A DNA stretch of 64,000 bases from Lacrimispora xylanisolvens (GCA_017084465.1 CP070896.1:5259501-5323500); one strand, 5' to 3'. Counted from the stretch's first letter, positions 45,873 to 54,786 are shown. The notes: a model not told the origin generated them from the letters alone. Translations and numbers: made by a program.

Positions 45873-46667
45873 ATGAACAACAAATGTACAGAACGTTTAT
45901 TTAACGGTATCGTAAAAGAGAACCCGACCTTCGTGCTGATGCTCGGTATGTGTCCGACTCTGGCTGTTACCACATCTGCAGTAAACGGAGCAGGTATGGG
46001 ACTTTCCACAACTGTGGTACTGTTATTTTCTAATATGATTATCTCAGCTATGCGTAAGATTATTCCGGATCGTGTCAGAATTCCGGCTTACATTGTTATT
46101 GTAGCAACTCTCGTTACCATCGTGCAGCTGCTTTTACAGGCTTATGTGCCCAGCCTTTATTCCGCTCTTGGAATCTACATTCCGCTGATCGTAGTTAACT
46201 GTATTATCTTAGGTCGTGCAGAATCCTATGCTTCCAAGAACGGAGTGGCAGAATCCACCTTTGACGGTATCGGTATGGGACTTGGTTTCACGGTAGCCTT
46301 AACCTGTATCGGACTTATTCGTGAGATTCTGGGTTCCGGTGCGGTATTCGGACACACCATCATTCCGGAGAATTACCACATTGCTATTTTTGTTCTGGCT
46401 CCTGGTGCATTCTTTGTGCTTTCTATTTTAACTGCTCTGCAGAATAAATTTAAAGCTCCGTCTGCAACCAACGGATCTGTTCCACAGTCTAAGTTAGCCT
46501 GTGGAGGCAACTGTATGTCCTGTACCGGTTCTTCCTGCATGTCAAACCATGAAGTTTTAGAGACCAGAAAAAGACAGGCAGACGAAGAAGCTCTTGCAGC
46601 GAAAAAAGCAGAAGTAGCCAGAAAAGAAGCAGAATTAAAAACTGCAACTTCCAAGAAAGACGAATAG
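45873..46667 (+). CDS. rnfE: Rnf complex subunit E with cysteine-rich C-terminal extension
   Basis: 264 residues, longer than the usual 200-210. The first 190 form six membrane helices with the family pattern NPTFVLMLGMCPTLAVT and IYIPLIVVNCIILGRAESYA; cysteines near helix ends hold the membrane iron-sulfur cluster shared with RnfA. The added tail contains four cysteines (residues 210, 214, 217, 222: CGGNCMSCTGSSC) followed by a charged Lys/Glu/Ala coiled-coil-like stretch (228-262). The tail may bind a metal or anchor a partner; it is seen in the sequence, its role is unknown. Confidence 0.93.
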   Translation: MNNKCTERLFNGIVKENPTFVLMLGMCPTLAVTTSAVNGAGMGLSTTVVLLFSNMIISAMRKIIPDRVRIPAYIVIVATLVTIVQLLLQAYVPSLYSALGIYIPLIVVNCIILGRAESYASKNGVAESTFDGIGMGLGFTVALTCIGLIREILGSGAVFGHTIIPENYHIAIFVLAPGAFFVLSILTALQNKFKAPSATNGSVPQSKLACGGNCMSCTGSSCMSNHEVLETRKRQADEEALAAKKAEVARKEAELKTATSKKDE

Positions 46668-46679
46668 GAGAGTGGATCG

Positions 46680-47255
46680 ATGAAAGAATTATTATTAATT
46701 GCCATTGGCTCCGCACTGGTTAATAACGTAGTGCTCAGTCAGTTCCTCGGCCTTTGTCCATTCCTTGGAGTTTCCAAAAATGTGAAAACTTCTGCCGGCA
46801 TGGGCGCGGCTGTTATCTTTGTAATTACCATTGCATCATTTGTTACCAGCTTAATTTATAAGAGTGTATTGGTGGGTCTTCATCTGGAATTTTTACAGAC
46901 CATCGTATTTATTCTTGTAATTGCAGCGCTGGTACAGTTTGTAGAAATGTTTTTAAAGAAATCCATGCCTGCTCTTTATGAGGCCCTTGGTGTGTATCTG
47001 CCCCTGATTACAACAAACTGTGCTGTTTTAGGTGTGGCACTGACCAATGTTCAGAAGGACTATAACATTCTGGAGAGCGTTGTAAACGGTGTGGGTATTT
47101 CCGTTGGTTTCACCATTGCCATTATTATGCTGGCTGGTGTCCGTGAAAGAATCGAATATAATGACGTTCCTCATTCCTTTAAGGGATCACCAATTGTTCT
47201 GATTACCTCTGGCCTGATGGCAATTGCATTTTTCGGATTTTCCGGATTAATTTAA
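46680..47255 (+). CDS. rnfA: Rnf complex subunit A
   Basis: 191 residues, six membrane helices, topologically inverted relative to RnfE as is usual for this pair. Family motif LVNNVVLSQFLGLCPFLGVSKN at the start and YLPLITTNCAVLGVALTNVQ in the middle, with the two cluster cysteines. It forms with RnfE the membrane core through which electrons pass. It begins 12 bp after rnfE. Confidence 0.96.
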   Translation: MKELLLIAIGSALVNNVVLSQFLGLCPFLGVSKNVKTSAGMGAAVIFVITIASFVTSLIYKSVLVGLHLEFLQTIVFILVIAALVQFVEMFLKKSMPALYEALGVYLPLITTNCAVLGVALTNVQKDYNILESVVNGVGISVGFTIAIIMLAGVRERIEYNDVPHSFKGSPIVLITSGLMAIAFFGFSGLI

Positions 47256-47273
47256 GGGAGGAGACGAAAGAAT

Positions 47274-48062
47274 ATGATAACAGGAATTATTTTTGCGGCG
47301 GCCGTTGTTGGCATTATCGGTATTCTGATTGGAGTATTCCTCGGCATTGCAAGTGAGAAATTTAAAGTTGAGGTTGACGAGAAGGAGATCATGGTCAGAA
47401 ATGAGCTTCCAGGCAACAACTGCGGCGGTTGCGGTTATGCAGGTTGTGATGCTCTTGCGAAAGCCATTGCTGCAGGTCAGGCCGATGTAGGTGCCTGTCC
47501 GGTCGGCGGTGCTTCTGTGACAGAAAAGATCAGTGAAATCATGGGAGTAGCTGCTGGTTCAGCTGAGAAGAAGGTCGCTTTTGTTAAGTGCAAAGGCAGC
47601 TGTGATAAAACAAAAGTACAGTATAATTATTATGGTATTGATGACTGTCGTAAGATTTCAGTCGTACCTGGATCTGGTGAGAAGTCATGTGTTTATGGCT
47701 GTATGGGATACGGATCCTGTGTGAAAGCATGTGAATTTGATGCAATCCATGTTGTGGACGGTATTGCGGTAGTTGATAAGGAGAAATGCGTTGCCTGCGG
47801 CAAATGTGTGGCTTCCTGTCCCAATGCATTAATTGATATGGTTCCATATAAAGCAGAGTATTTAGTTCAGTGTAACTCCCATGATAAGGGAAAAGATGTA
47901 AAGGCTAAATGCGATGTGGGCTGTATTGGGTGTACCATGTGTATCAAACAGTGTGAATTTGATGCCATCCATATGGATAATAATGTTGCGATTATTGATT
48001 ATGACAAATGCACCAATTGCGGTAAATGTGCCGCCAAGTGCCCAGTTAAGGTAATTATATAA
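47274..48062 (+). CDS. rnfB: Rnf complex subunit B (multi-cluster ferredoxin-type)
   Basis: 262 residues. One N-terminal membrane helix (about 3-25), then the CGGCGYAGC motif with CPVGG (about 45-80) that binds one 4Fe-4S cluster, followed by several CxxCxxCxxxC motifs (CVYGCMGYGSC, CVACGKCVASCP, CIGCTMCIKQC, CTNCGKCAAKCP). It accepts electrons from reduced ferredoxin and feeds the complex. Last gene of the operon, ended by a strong terminator. Confidence 0.96.
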   Translation: MITGIIFAAAVVGIIGILIGVFLGIASEKFKVEVDEKEIMVRNELPGNNCGGCGYAGCDALAKAIAAGQADVGACPVGGASVTEKISEIMGVAAGSAEKKVAFVKCKGSCDKTKVQYNYYGIDDCRKISVVPGSGEKSCVYGCMGYGSCVKACEFDAIHVVDGIAVVDKEKCVACGKCVASCPNALIDMVPYKAEYLVQCNSHDKGKDVKAKCDVGCIGCTMCIKQCEFDAIHMDNNVAIIDYDKCTNCGKCAAKCPVKVII

Positions 48063-48080
48063 AAATGTTATAGGTATAAA

Positions 48081-48133
48081 AGTGCTGTAATACAAGCTTG
48101 TTTCATAAAAGTCTTGTGTTACAGCACTTTTTT
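48081..48133 (+). terminator. rnf operon terminator
   Basis: AGTGCTGTAATACAAG pairs with CTTGTGTTACAGCACT, followed by TTTTTTT. Confidence 0.9.
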
Positions 48134-48196
48134 TGTTAATTTTCTAGCGATTTAACAGAAAATGCTAAAATAATGATTTATAATTTAGATTAATTC

Positions 48197-48226
48197 TTGA
48201 TAAAAAATCAAATATACTGATATAAT
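48197..48226 (+). promoter_or_regulatory. promoter of the cytochrome-b5-like lipoprotein gene
   Basis: TTGATA (48197-48202), 18 bp, TATAAT (48221-48226) preceded by TGA. Confidence 0.65.
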
Positions 48227-48265
48227 AGCAAATACAAAAAAAAAAGATACAAAGGAGATGGTTCT

Positions 48266-48604
48266 ATGAAAAAAAACATGATAATTTATGTTCTTTCATT
48301 AATGATTATATTCCTGCTTGCGGGCTGTGCCGGTTCAAAAGCTCAGGACAATACCACTGGATCCTCAGAAAAACTGGAGCTTACATTGGATGAGCTCTCA
48401 AAATATAATGGTAAAGACGGAAATCCTGCTTATATCGCGGTTGACGGCGTGATCTATGATGTTACTGAAAGCAAGATGTGGAAGGACGGAGAACACAACG
48501 GCTATACGGCAGGTAAGGATCTGACAGAAGAGATTAAGAAAGTATCTCCTCACGGAACTTCTGTTTTAAAGAAGATGAAAGAAGTAGGAAAAATTGTGGA
48601 ATAA
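48266..48604 (+). CDS. lipoprotein with cytochrome b5-like heme-binding domain
   Basis: 112 residues. Signal peptide with lipobox LLAGC (Cys about 22), then a cytochrome b5-like fold: LTLDELSKYNGKDGNPAYIAVDGVIYDVTES, KMWKDGEHNGYTAGKDLTEEI and SPHGTSVLKKM. The His in HNGYTAGKDLT and the one in SPHG fit the two heme axial ligands. It would sit on the outer face of the membrane. The next gene, 15 bp away, codes for a histidine-containing membrane protein, so the pair is a probable extracytoplasmic electron-transfer unit, next to but separate from rnf. Confidence 0.8.
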   Translation: MKKNMIIYVLSLMIIFLLAGCAGSKAQDNTTGSSEKLELTLDELSKYNGKDGNPAYIAVDGVIYDVTESKMWKDGEHNGYTAGKDLTEEIKKVSPHGTSVLKKMKEVGKIVE

Positions 48605-48619
48605 ACCGGAGGCGGTCAT

Positions 48620-49012
48620 ATGTATGAAGTATTAGGTATTACAAGCGCAGTTTTGTTTGCAATTGTTATGATGCCGTTTTTGCTGAGGCATTTTAACCGG
48701 ATATTCTACAAAGGGAAAAATCGTATGATTACCACTTGGAGAACGAGGTTTAGAAAGATTCATAAACCTGCCGGGTTTGGTCTGGCAGTGATTTCTCTGA
48801 TTCATGGATACCTGGCGCTTGGTTCAATCCGGCTTCATACAGGTACCCTTGCCTGGATTGTCAGTATTGCAGCGGTGATTCTTGGAGTACTTTTCTCCAT
48901 AAAGAAAAAAGCTGTATTCCTAGTATGGCACAGGAGAGCAGCGTTATTGGCCATTCTTTTTATAGCGTTGCATCTGCTGGTACCAGGAGCGCTTTATTAC
49001 ATTGGATTTTAA
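48620..49012 (+). CDS. four-helix membrane protein, probable heme-b electron carrier
   Basis: 130 residues, four membrane segments (about 3-22, 50-68, 75-93, 103-128). Histidines at helix positions (IHKPAGFGLAVISLIHGYLAL, WHRRAALLAILFIALHLL) are spaced as in small cytochrome-b or ferric-reductase-like membrane proteins and could hold heme. It is co-transcribed with the cytochrome-b5-like lipoprotein. Family not named with certainty; the heme role is inference from the histidines and the neighbour. Confidence 0.65.
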   Translation: MYEVLGITSAVLFAIVMMPFLLRHFNRIFYKGKNRMITTWRTRFRKIHKPAGFGLAVISLIHGYLALGSIRLHTGTLAWIVSIAAVILGVLFSIKKKAVFLVWHRRAALLAILFIALHLLVPGALYYIGF

Positions 49013-49038
49013 AAGAAGAGTATTATAATTTATCAGGC

Positions 49039-49096
49039 TGAACAGGCCCGCACAGGTAGAATAAAAATCGAACCTGCGTGGGCCTGTTCAATTTTA
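49039..49096 (+). terminator. terminator
   Basis: Long stem TGAACAGGCCCGCACAGGT / ACCTGCGTGGGCCTGTTCA (19 bp, one mismatch), then ATTTTAT. Confidence 0.85.
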
Positions 49097-49299
49097 TGGA
49101 GCATGAAACCAGTATTTTATTACATATAAACTGCTATTTTCAACATGGTTCCGCTTTTTGTAGAATTTTGTAGTATATTGTAAAACAGACCGAGAGGGAG
49201 GTGAGTGCCATTTCGTATTAAGTATTGCATCAGGTCGCCGGATATCCGGTAATTGAATCAAAAGAATCTGGTAACAAAAGAAAATGGAGGGTAATAATT

Positions 49300-50064
49300 A
49301 TGAAAAAGCTACTTTTAATGTTTCTGACTTTAACCATGGCGTTGTCGGCCAACAGCATCTCCTTTGCTTCACAGGAGGGTTTCACGAAAGAATTTATAGA
49401 AGCGAAAACAGTATCTGTAAGTGGAGAGAGCAGCCCTGTAAGCGGGGATTCCCTGAAAGCTCCCCAAGGCGCCCGATCTGCAAGACCACAGGATAAATCA
49501 GGCGTCAAGAAGGATGATTTACTAAGTCAAAGCCTGTCACGCCAGGCAGCCACTTCCTGGAAGTACCTAAACGGATATACCGTATACAGCCAGATCACAA
49601 ACTATAATTGCGGCCCGGCAACTGTTCAGGCTGCATTAAATTATCTGGGAGTTGCCCGTAATCAGTCAGACATTGCAAGAGGATGCCGGACTACCACCAA
49701 TGGCTCTTATCTTGCTGATATGATAAACTATATTAACGGGCAGCAGACGAGAAACAGATACGTGGGAAGATACAATGAATCCTCTTCTGAGATGTGCAGA
49801 CTATTATACAACGGTGTTTCCTCATCCAAAGCGGCACCTATTATTGGATTGACCTTTTCAACCAGTGACGGCTGGCTCTATTCAACAAACGGCCACTTTA
49901 TGTCGGTGTATGGAGCGAAAAGTGATAAGTCTGCGTTTGCACTGGGTGATCCATGGATTGGATATTCTGGTTCAGGACTGGACGGAGAATCCTGGACATA
50001 CACCAAGTCTTCTTCTACTTTATATAAAGCATACAGCCGGGTAAATATTGGATTTATGTATTAA
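49300..50064 (+). CDS. secreted C39-like cysteine peptidase domain protein
   Basis: 254 residues from ATG 49300 (GGAGGG 10 bases upstream). Signal peptide (LLLMFLTLTMALSANSISFA), a disordered Ser/Gly/Arg-rich spacer to about residue 80, then the peptidase domain: TNYNCGPATVQAALNYLG (nucleophile Cys), GHFMSVYGA (His) and LGDPWIG (Asp). This is the peptidase_C39_2 pattern of secreted enzymes. The frame upstream of 49300 has no ribosome site. Followed by a terminator and an unrelated-looking lipoprotein gene. Confidence 0.8.
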   Translation: MKKLLLMFLTLTMALSANSISFASQEGFTKEFIEAKTVSVSGESSPVSGDSLKAPQGARSARPQDKSGVKKDDLLSQSLSRQAATSWKYLNGYTVYSQITNYNCGPATVQAALNYLGVARNQSDIARGCRTTTNGSYLADMINYINGQQTRNRYVGRYNESSSEMCRLLYNGVSSSKAAPIIGLTFSTSDGWLYSTNGHFMSVYGAKSDKSAFALGDPWIGYSGSGLDGESWTYTKSSSTLYKAYSRVNIGFMY

Positions 50065-50084
50065 ATATAAAGAATGTAAGATTT

Positions 50085-50127
50085 CTTAAAAAGACTGAGG
50101 GGATATGTTCCCTTTGGTCTTTTTAAG
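50085..50127 (+). terminator. terminator
   Basis: CTTAAAAAGAC...GAGGG pairs with CCCTTTGGTCTTTTTAAG. Confidence 0.75.
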
Positions 50128-50152
50128 GCACTAAGAAGGAGTTCCTGAATCT

Positions 50153-51295
50153 ATGAATAAGAAAATCAAAGGCTTTATCCTGCCGCTGATCATGGTATGC
50201 ATTATCTTCCTGTCAGGCTGCCATATTCAGCTGGATCATGGCAATACCAGTGAATCTTCATCAAATAAAGTCCAGGCCTATAATGTGACCTTTGATGATT
50301 CTTCTTTAAGAACCTATATAGACATTTATGAAACCAGATTATTATATATGGAGATGAGCGAGTCGGATGCCACTTTTTATATTTACAATTTTAAGGATGG
50401 AAGTAATCAAAAGATTTTAACCGTAGATAACTTTGCTTTGAAAGGGATGAGCAACGCATTGATCAATGACACGCTCTATTTCTATTTAAGTCTTTATAAT
50501 GGATCTGAACTGGAGAATGATTTATATGCTGTAAACTTTTCGGAAGATAAGATGTATGCAGTATCTAAAAATATGTATTCCCAAAAGCTTATTCCATTAA
50601 CAGTCTTAGGGGGCAGCCTGGTATCTCTTCAGGGTAATAATACGGATAATGGAGCCTTTTATTCTTTTGTGGAAACAATGAACAGTAATCAGAACATGGA
50701 GAAGGTGGAACTGGATTCAAAAGCCGGTACTCCGATTTCTGGTAAGGTAAACGCACCCCGCCAAATTATATATATAACCAGTGATGGGAGCTGTCTGTAT
50801 GCTTTAGAAAAAAGCAAGTCTGGTTCCAGTTTCAATTGCTTTATTACCAGGTATGATTCTGATTTTGCTTTTATAAGTGAAACAGATATAACCGATCTGC
50901 TAAAAACCTACGAATTAACCAGTGGAATAGGTTCTTTTAGTGTATTCAGCCACTATTTTACCATTACGGATTATTCCAATAATACCATTGTCGGTGATTT
51001 TGATAAAGGCGATAATCAGGCTCTTTTATATGAGAATGATGTTGAGTATGTCCGTGATTTTTCCGGTCTTACTGCTAATAAATACCTGTATAAAAGAAAT
51101 ACCAATCAGATATACAGAATGGATGAGGGTACAGGGAAAATTGAGCTTCAAAATTTTGATTTAGATAATGATTCATCAAATATTCGAGTTATGCTGACTT
51201 ATGGGGATAATCTCTTAATTGTCAAACAGCCGGATTCCGGGCATGGCGGCAGTGAAACGGTATATCTGATTCCCCAAAATGACCATAAATCGTGA
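50153..51295 (+). CDS. lipoprotein of unknown function
   Basis: 380 residues. Lipobox FLSGC (Cys about 23) after a hydrophobic signal (FILPLIMVCIIFLSG). The rest is beta-rich with repeated short strands such as LYFYLSLYNGS, LYALEKSKSG, LLYENDVEYVRDFSG, NLLIVKQPDSG, typical of a beta-propeller-like surface protein (similar in feel to DUF5050 proteins). AAGGAG precedes the ATG. No enzymatic motif seen. Confidence 0.65.
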   Translation: MNKKIKGFILPLIMVCIIFLSGCHIQLDHGNTSESSSNKVQAYNVTFDDSSLRTYIDIYETRLLYMEMSESDATFYIYNFKDGSNQKILTVDNFALKGMSNALINDTLYFYLSLYNGSELENDLYAVNFSEDKMYAVSKNMYSQKLIPLTVLGGSLVSLQGNNTDNGAFYSFVETMNSNQNMEKVELDSKAGTPISGKVNAPRQIIYITSDGSCLYALEKSKSGSSFNCFITRYDSDFAFISETDITDLLKTYELTSGIGSFSVFSHYFTITDYSNNTIVGDFDKGDNQALLYENDVEYVRDFSGLTANKYLYKRNTNQIYRMDEGTGKIELQNFDLDNDSSNIRVMLTYGDNLLIVKQPDSGHGGSETVYLIPQNDHKS

Positions 51296-51351
51296 AGTGA
51301 AAAAGAAAAGATGCCGTCAAGCAGCTGAAATCAGCTATGCTTTGCGGCACC
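51296..51351 (-). terminator. terminator of the lacI-uxaC operon
   Basis: On the minus strand GGTGCCGCAAAGC pairs with GCTTGACGGCATC (11 of 13), followed by TTTTCTTTTT. Confidence 0.75.
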
Positions 51352-51370
51352 CTGTCTTTATATTAATAAC

Positions 51371-52767
51371 TTAGAATCCAAAATAGTTCATGGCATTGTT
51401 ATAAGAAATGCCTTCGATAATTTCTTTTAAAGCTTTCTGGTCATCCGGATATTCTCCGTTATCTACCCAGCCGCCTACCAGTTCACAAAGAATTCTGCGG
51501 AAATATTCGTGTCTGGTATAAGATAAGAAGCTTCTGGAGTCGGTAAGCATTCCGATGAAGTTTCCAAGGCATCCTAAGTTGGCAAGAGAAGTCATCTGGT
51601 CTGTCATGCCGGTTTTGTGATCATTAAACCACCAGGCAGAACCCTGCTGGATCTTTCCTGGGTACTGACTCTGGAAGCAGCCAAGGATTGTTCCGATGGA
51701 AGCGTTATCATTGGGGTTTAAGGAGTAGATAATTGTCTTCGGAATCTCATCTGTAGCGCTTAAGGCGTTAAGATAATCAGCCATCTGAGCGGAAGGAGCG
51801 TAGTTGTTGATACAGTCAAATCCGGTATCTGGTCCTAACTGCTCAAACATAAATGCATTGTTATCTCTCTTACAGCCGTAATGAAGCTGCATAATCCATC
51901 CCATACGATTGTATTCTTTTGCTGCAAATATCATAAATGCAGTTTTGTATTTCAGTTCTTCTTCTTTGGTAACAGCTTTTCCGGAAACGCTTTTTGCGAA
52001 GATAGCATCAAGCTCTGCATCATCTGCAGGAACATACATTACGTACTCAAGGGCATGGTCGGAAACACAGCAGCCCTGGCTTGTAAAGAATTCCATACGG
52101 TTCTTTAAAGCAGCCTTTAAAGAAGCGAAGTCTTTGATTTCCATGCCGCTTGCTGCAGACAGTTTTGCAATATAAGCTGCAAAATCAGGCTTTTCAACAT
52201 TCATGGCTTTGTCCGGTCTCCATGCTGGAAGGACCTTTACCTCAAAAGAGGAATCATCAGCAATTTTCTGGTGCCATTCAAGTGTATCAGCAGGATCATC
52301 AGTAGTACAAATCAAGGTTACATTGGACTGTCTGATTAAATTGCGTACACTCATGGAATCCTGATGTAACTTTTCGTTGCATAAATTCCAGACTTCTTCT
52401 GCTGTATCTCCGTTTAAGTAGCCTGTGTAACCAAAATATCTCTGAAGTTCCAGATGGCTCCAGTGATAAAGAGGGTTACCGATGAGCTTTGGCATGGTTT
52501 CTGCCCATTTCTGGAATTTTCTCTGTCAGTGGCATCTCCTGTAATGTATTTTTCCTCTACACCATTGGAACGCATCTGACGCCATTTATAATGATCGCCG
52601 CCCAGCCATACCTGTGTAATGGTATCAAATTTGCGGTCTTCATAGATTTCCTGTGGATTGATGTGGCAGTGATAGTCTACGATAGGCATCTTTGCCGCAT
52701 AATTGTGATAAAGATCTTTTGCAGACTGGGTAGACAGTAAAAAGTCCTTGTCCATAAACTGTTTCAT
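51371..52767 (-). CDS. uxaC: glucuronate/galacturonate isomerase UxaC (one frameshift)
   Basis: About 466 residues when one base is added to the T4 run at 52516-52519 (joins DATDREK to FQKWAETMPKLIGNPLYHWSHLE). Uronate isomerase marks: PIVDYHCHINPQEI (HxH metal site), NPLYHWSHLELQRYFGY, VLPAWRPDKAMNVE, QLHYGCKRDNN and the end EIIEGISYNNAMNYFGF. It converts D-glucuronate to D-fructuronate and D-galacturonate to D-tagaturonate. It follows the LacI gene by 31 bp on the same strand. The reductase and dehydratase steps (uxuB/uxaB, uxuA/uxaA) are not in the window. Ribosome site GGAGG before ATG. Confidence 0.92.
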
Positions 52768-52798
52768 GTTGGTGAGTCCTCCTTAAAAATATATGTGA

Positions 52799-53800
52799 TT
52801 AAAAATTAGTAGTACCTCGCTTTATCAGCTCTGGAGTAATGGTGGTCTTTGCAGGCACATTGCCTCCTTCCAGCACCTTCATCAAAGTATTGACGGTAGT
52901 GGTGCAGAGAGCTTCAACCTTGTTGTCCACGGAAGTGATTTCGGGCGTTGTACAGCGGGACAATATGGAATTATTGTATCCGATGATGCTTAAGCCCTCA
53001 GGGATGGAAATTCCGGTCTGATTCGCATATTTTACCGCACCAACGGCCAAAATATCCTCAGCAGCTAAAATAGAATCAAATTTTAAGCCGGAATCAGACA
53101 GTTCCTTAAGCTGTTCCATGGCAAGATCCGGATCTTTGGAGCAGAGAACCATAAGTTCTTCCCGAACCGGTAAACTGGCAGCAGCAGTGGCCTGACGATA
53201 TCCGGAGAGCTTCCGTAAATTGCTGTAAGAAGTACCGGAATAAAGATACAGCAGAGCCGACCGGCCTGATTGGTAAAGCTTTGTAGCAGCAGAATAGACA
53301 GCGGCCTGATCGTCACAGACTGTGCTGTAAATCTGTCCGCCCTCCAGACAGCCATTGACCAGCATAATAGGGAGGTCCTTTGCAGCTTCCAAAAGATAGG
53401 CATTGTCCTTTTCTCTGGCTTCCACGTAATGGGAGCCGGCAAGGATTATGGCATCCACCCGCTTGGAACGCAGCAGTTCCAGATACTTCTTTTTGGTTTC
53501 GGGAAGATAGCCGCTGCAGCATAGAATGGAATCATATCCGCTGCTTCTCAGTTGCTTTTCCAGAAAATAGACAGCTTCTGCAAGCCATGGGTCAGAGGAA
53601 TCCGCACACATGATTCCAATGGTCTTCATGGTGTTAAGCCCCAGACTTCTGGCGAACACATTCGGTGTATAACCAAGCTCGTCCATGACAGCGAGAACCC
53701 GCTTTCTGGTCTTCTCACTGACATTGGGATTCCCGTTAATCACGCGGGAAACGGTGGCGATTGAAACATGAGCATGTTCGGAAACATCATAAATATTCAA
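52799..53800 (-). CDS. LacI-family regulator of uxaC operon
   Basis: 333 residues from TTG 53800 (GGAGGG six bases upstream); the ATG at 53806 abuts the ribosome site and is less likely. Helix-turn-helix NIYDVSEHAHVSIATVSRVINGNPNVSEKTRKRVLAVMDELGY, then a periplasmic-binding-like sensor domain (TIGIMCADSSDPWLAEAV ... IIGYNNSILSRCTTPEITSVDN). First gene of an operon with uxaC and flanked by two TGTAAnnnnTTACA palindromes, so it likely represses itself and uxaC, with a uronate-derived inducer. Confidence 0.92.
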   Translation of the reverse strand: MNIYDVSEHAHVSIATVSRVINGNPNVSEKTRKRVLAVMDELGYTPNVFARSLGLNTMKTIGIMCADSSDPWLAEAVYFLEKQLRSSGYDSILCCSGYLPETKKKYLELLRSKRVDAIILAGSHYVEAREKDNAYLLEAAKDLPIMLVNGCLEGGQIYSTVCDDQAAVYSAATKLYQSGRSALLYLYSGTSYSNLRKLSGYRQATAAASLPVREELMVLCSKDPDLAMEQLKELSDSGLKFDSILAAEDILAVGAVKYANQTGISIPEGLSIIGYNNSILSRCTTPEITSVDNKVEALCTTTVNTLMKVLEGGNVPAKTTITPELIKRGTTNF

Positions 53801-53817
53801 AAGCATCCCTCCGTAAT

Positions 53818-53831
53818 TGTAAGTATTTACA
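53818..53831. promoter_or_regulatory. LacI-type operator O1
   Basis: Palindrome TGTAAGTATTTACA immediately downstream of the lacI-uxaC transcription start. Twin of the site at 53920. Confidence 0.75.
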
Positions 53832-53841
53832 TTCCTAAGTT

Positions 53842-53870
53842 ATTATACATAATTATGATATATATTACAA
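53842..53870 (-). promoter_or_regulatory. lacI-uxaC promoter
   Basis: Minus strand: TTGTAA (53865-53870), 17 bp, TATAAT (53842-53847). Confidence 0.75.
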
Positions 53871-53919
53871 TCCCTCATTTATTAATTTTGCAAAATAATC
53901 CATAAAATCAGTATAATCC

Positions 53920-53933
53920 TGTAAACACTTACA
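53920..53933. promoter_or_regulatory. LacI-type operator O2
   Basis: Palindrome TGTAAACACTTACA, 102 bp centre to centre from O1 and upstream of the promoter; spacing of nearly ten helical turns suits looping. Confidence 0.7.
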
Positions 53934-53938
53934 AATAC

Positions 53939-53952
53939 TTCGTATATGCGAA
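53939..53952. promoter_or_regulatory. IclR-type operator, copy 1
   Basis: TTCGTATATGCGAA, identical to the 14 bases at 54848-54861. It lies upstream of the iclR promoter (TTGCTT 53960, 18 bp, TATACT 53984). Confidence 0.75.
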
Positions 53953-54014
53953 AATAATCTTGCTTTTTTGTGGATCCCGGGAGTATACTAGAGCCTAGAA
54001 ACGGAGGCTATACC

Positions 54015-54776
54015 ATGAAACTTAACAGAACCACACAACGTACAGTAGAAATCCTGAAGCTTATTTCGAAAACACCGGAAGGCGCAACGTTAGATGATAT
54101 CTGTCAGAAACTGGACTTACCTAAGACCAGTGCCTATGATATTGTCACCACTCTGGGAGAGATGGGCATGGTCAATGTGACAAGGGGGCAGAAACAGAAT
54201 TATACCATTGGCTTAATGGCATACAGAATCGGAGTTAATTATACCAATAATCTGAATTTCATCGGAATTATTGAGCCGGTACTGAAGGCATTTTCCAAAG
54301 AAGTAGGAAAAACCGTTTTCTTTGGAATTCCGTCAGATCATCATGTTGTATACATATGTAAGTTCGAACCGGAGAATCCTATCATTACAACCGCTACGGT
54401 GGGATCGAAAAATCCTATGTACTGCACTTCCCTTGGGAAGGTGATTCTTGCATACAGTGATGAGGAAAGCAGAGATCAGATCATCAGCCGTATCCGATTT
54501 ACCCGGTATACAGAACGAACCATTGAAAACAGAGAAGGCCTCCTTGCTGAACTGGAACAGGTCAGAGAAAGAGGATACGCCTTTGATGCAAGAGAGATGG
54601 AAGAGCATATGCAGTGCGTGGGAGCACCGGTTTTTGACCGGGATGGCAACGTACTGGGAGCGATCAGCATATCCAGCTTATATAAGCCGGCAGAAGATTA
54701 TGAAGCTCTTGGAACGCTGGTTTCCAGAAAGGGTATGGAGGTTTCCAGGTTATTAGGCTTTCTTGGAAAAATATGA
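54015..54776 (+). CDS. IclR-family regulator (KdgR-like)
   Basis: 253 residues from ATG 54015 (GGAGG at 54003). N-terminal winged helix (TTQRTVEILKLISKTPEGATLDDICQKLDLPKTSAYDIVTTLGEMGMV, residues 6-55) and the IclR effector domain (residues 75-250) with CTSLGKVILAY, REMEEHMQCVGAPVFDRDGNVLGAISIS. It stands directly before the KDPG aldolase/KDG kinase operon. Identical palindromes occur upstream of its own gene and of that operon, so it is the likely regulator with KDG or a related keto-acid as effector. Confidence 0.9.
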   Translation: MKLNRTTQRTVEILKLISKTPEGATLDDICQKLDLPKTSAYDIVTTLGEMGMVNVTRGQKQNYTIGLMAYRIGVNYTNNLNFIGIIEPVLKAFSKEVGKTVFFGIPSDHHVVYICKFEPENPIITTATVGSKNPMYCTSLGKVILAYSDEESRDQIISRIRFTRYTERTIENREGLLAELEQVRERGYAFDAREMEEHMQCVGAPVFDRDGNVLGAISISSLYKPAEDYEALGTLVSRKGMEVSRLLGFLGKI

Positions 54777-54786
54777 GGAATACTTA

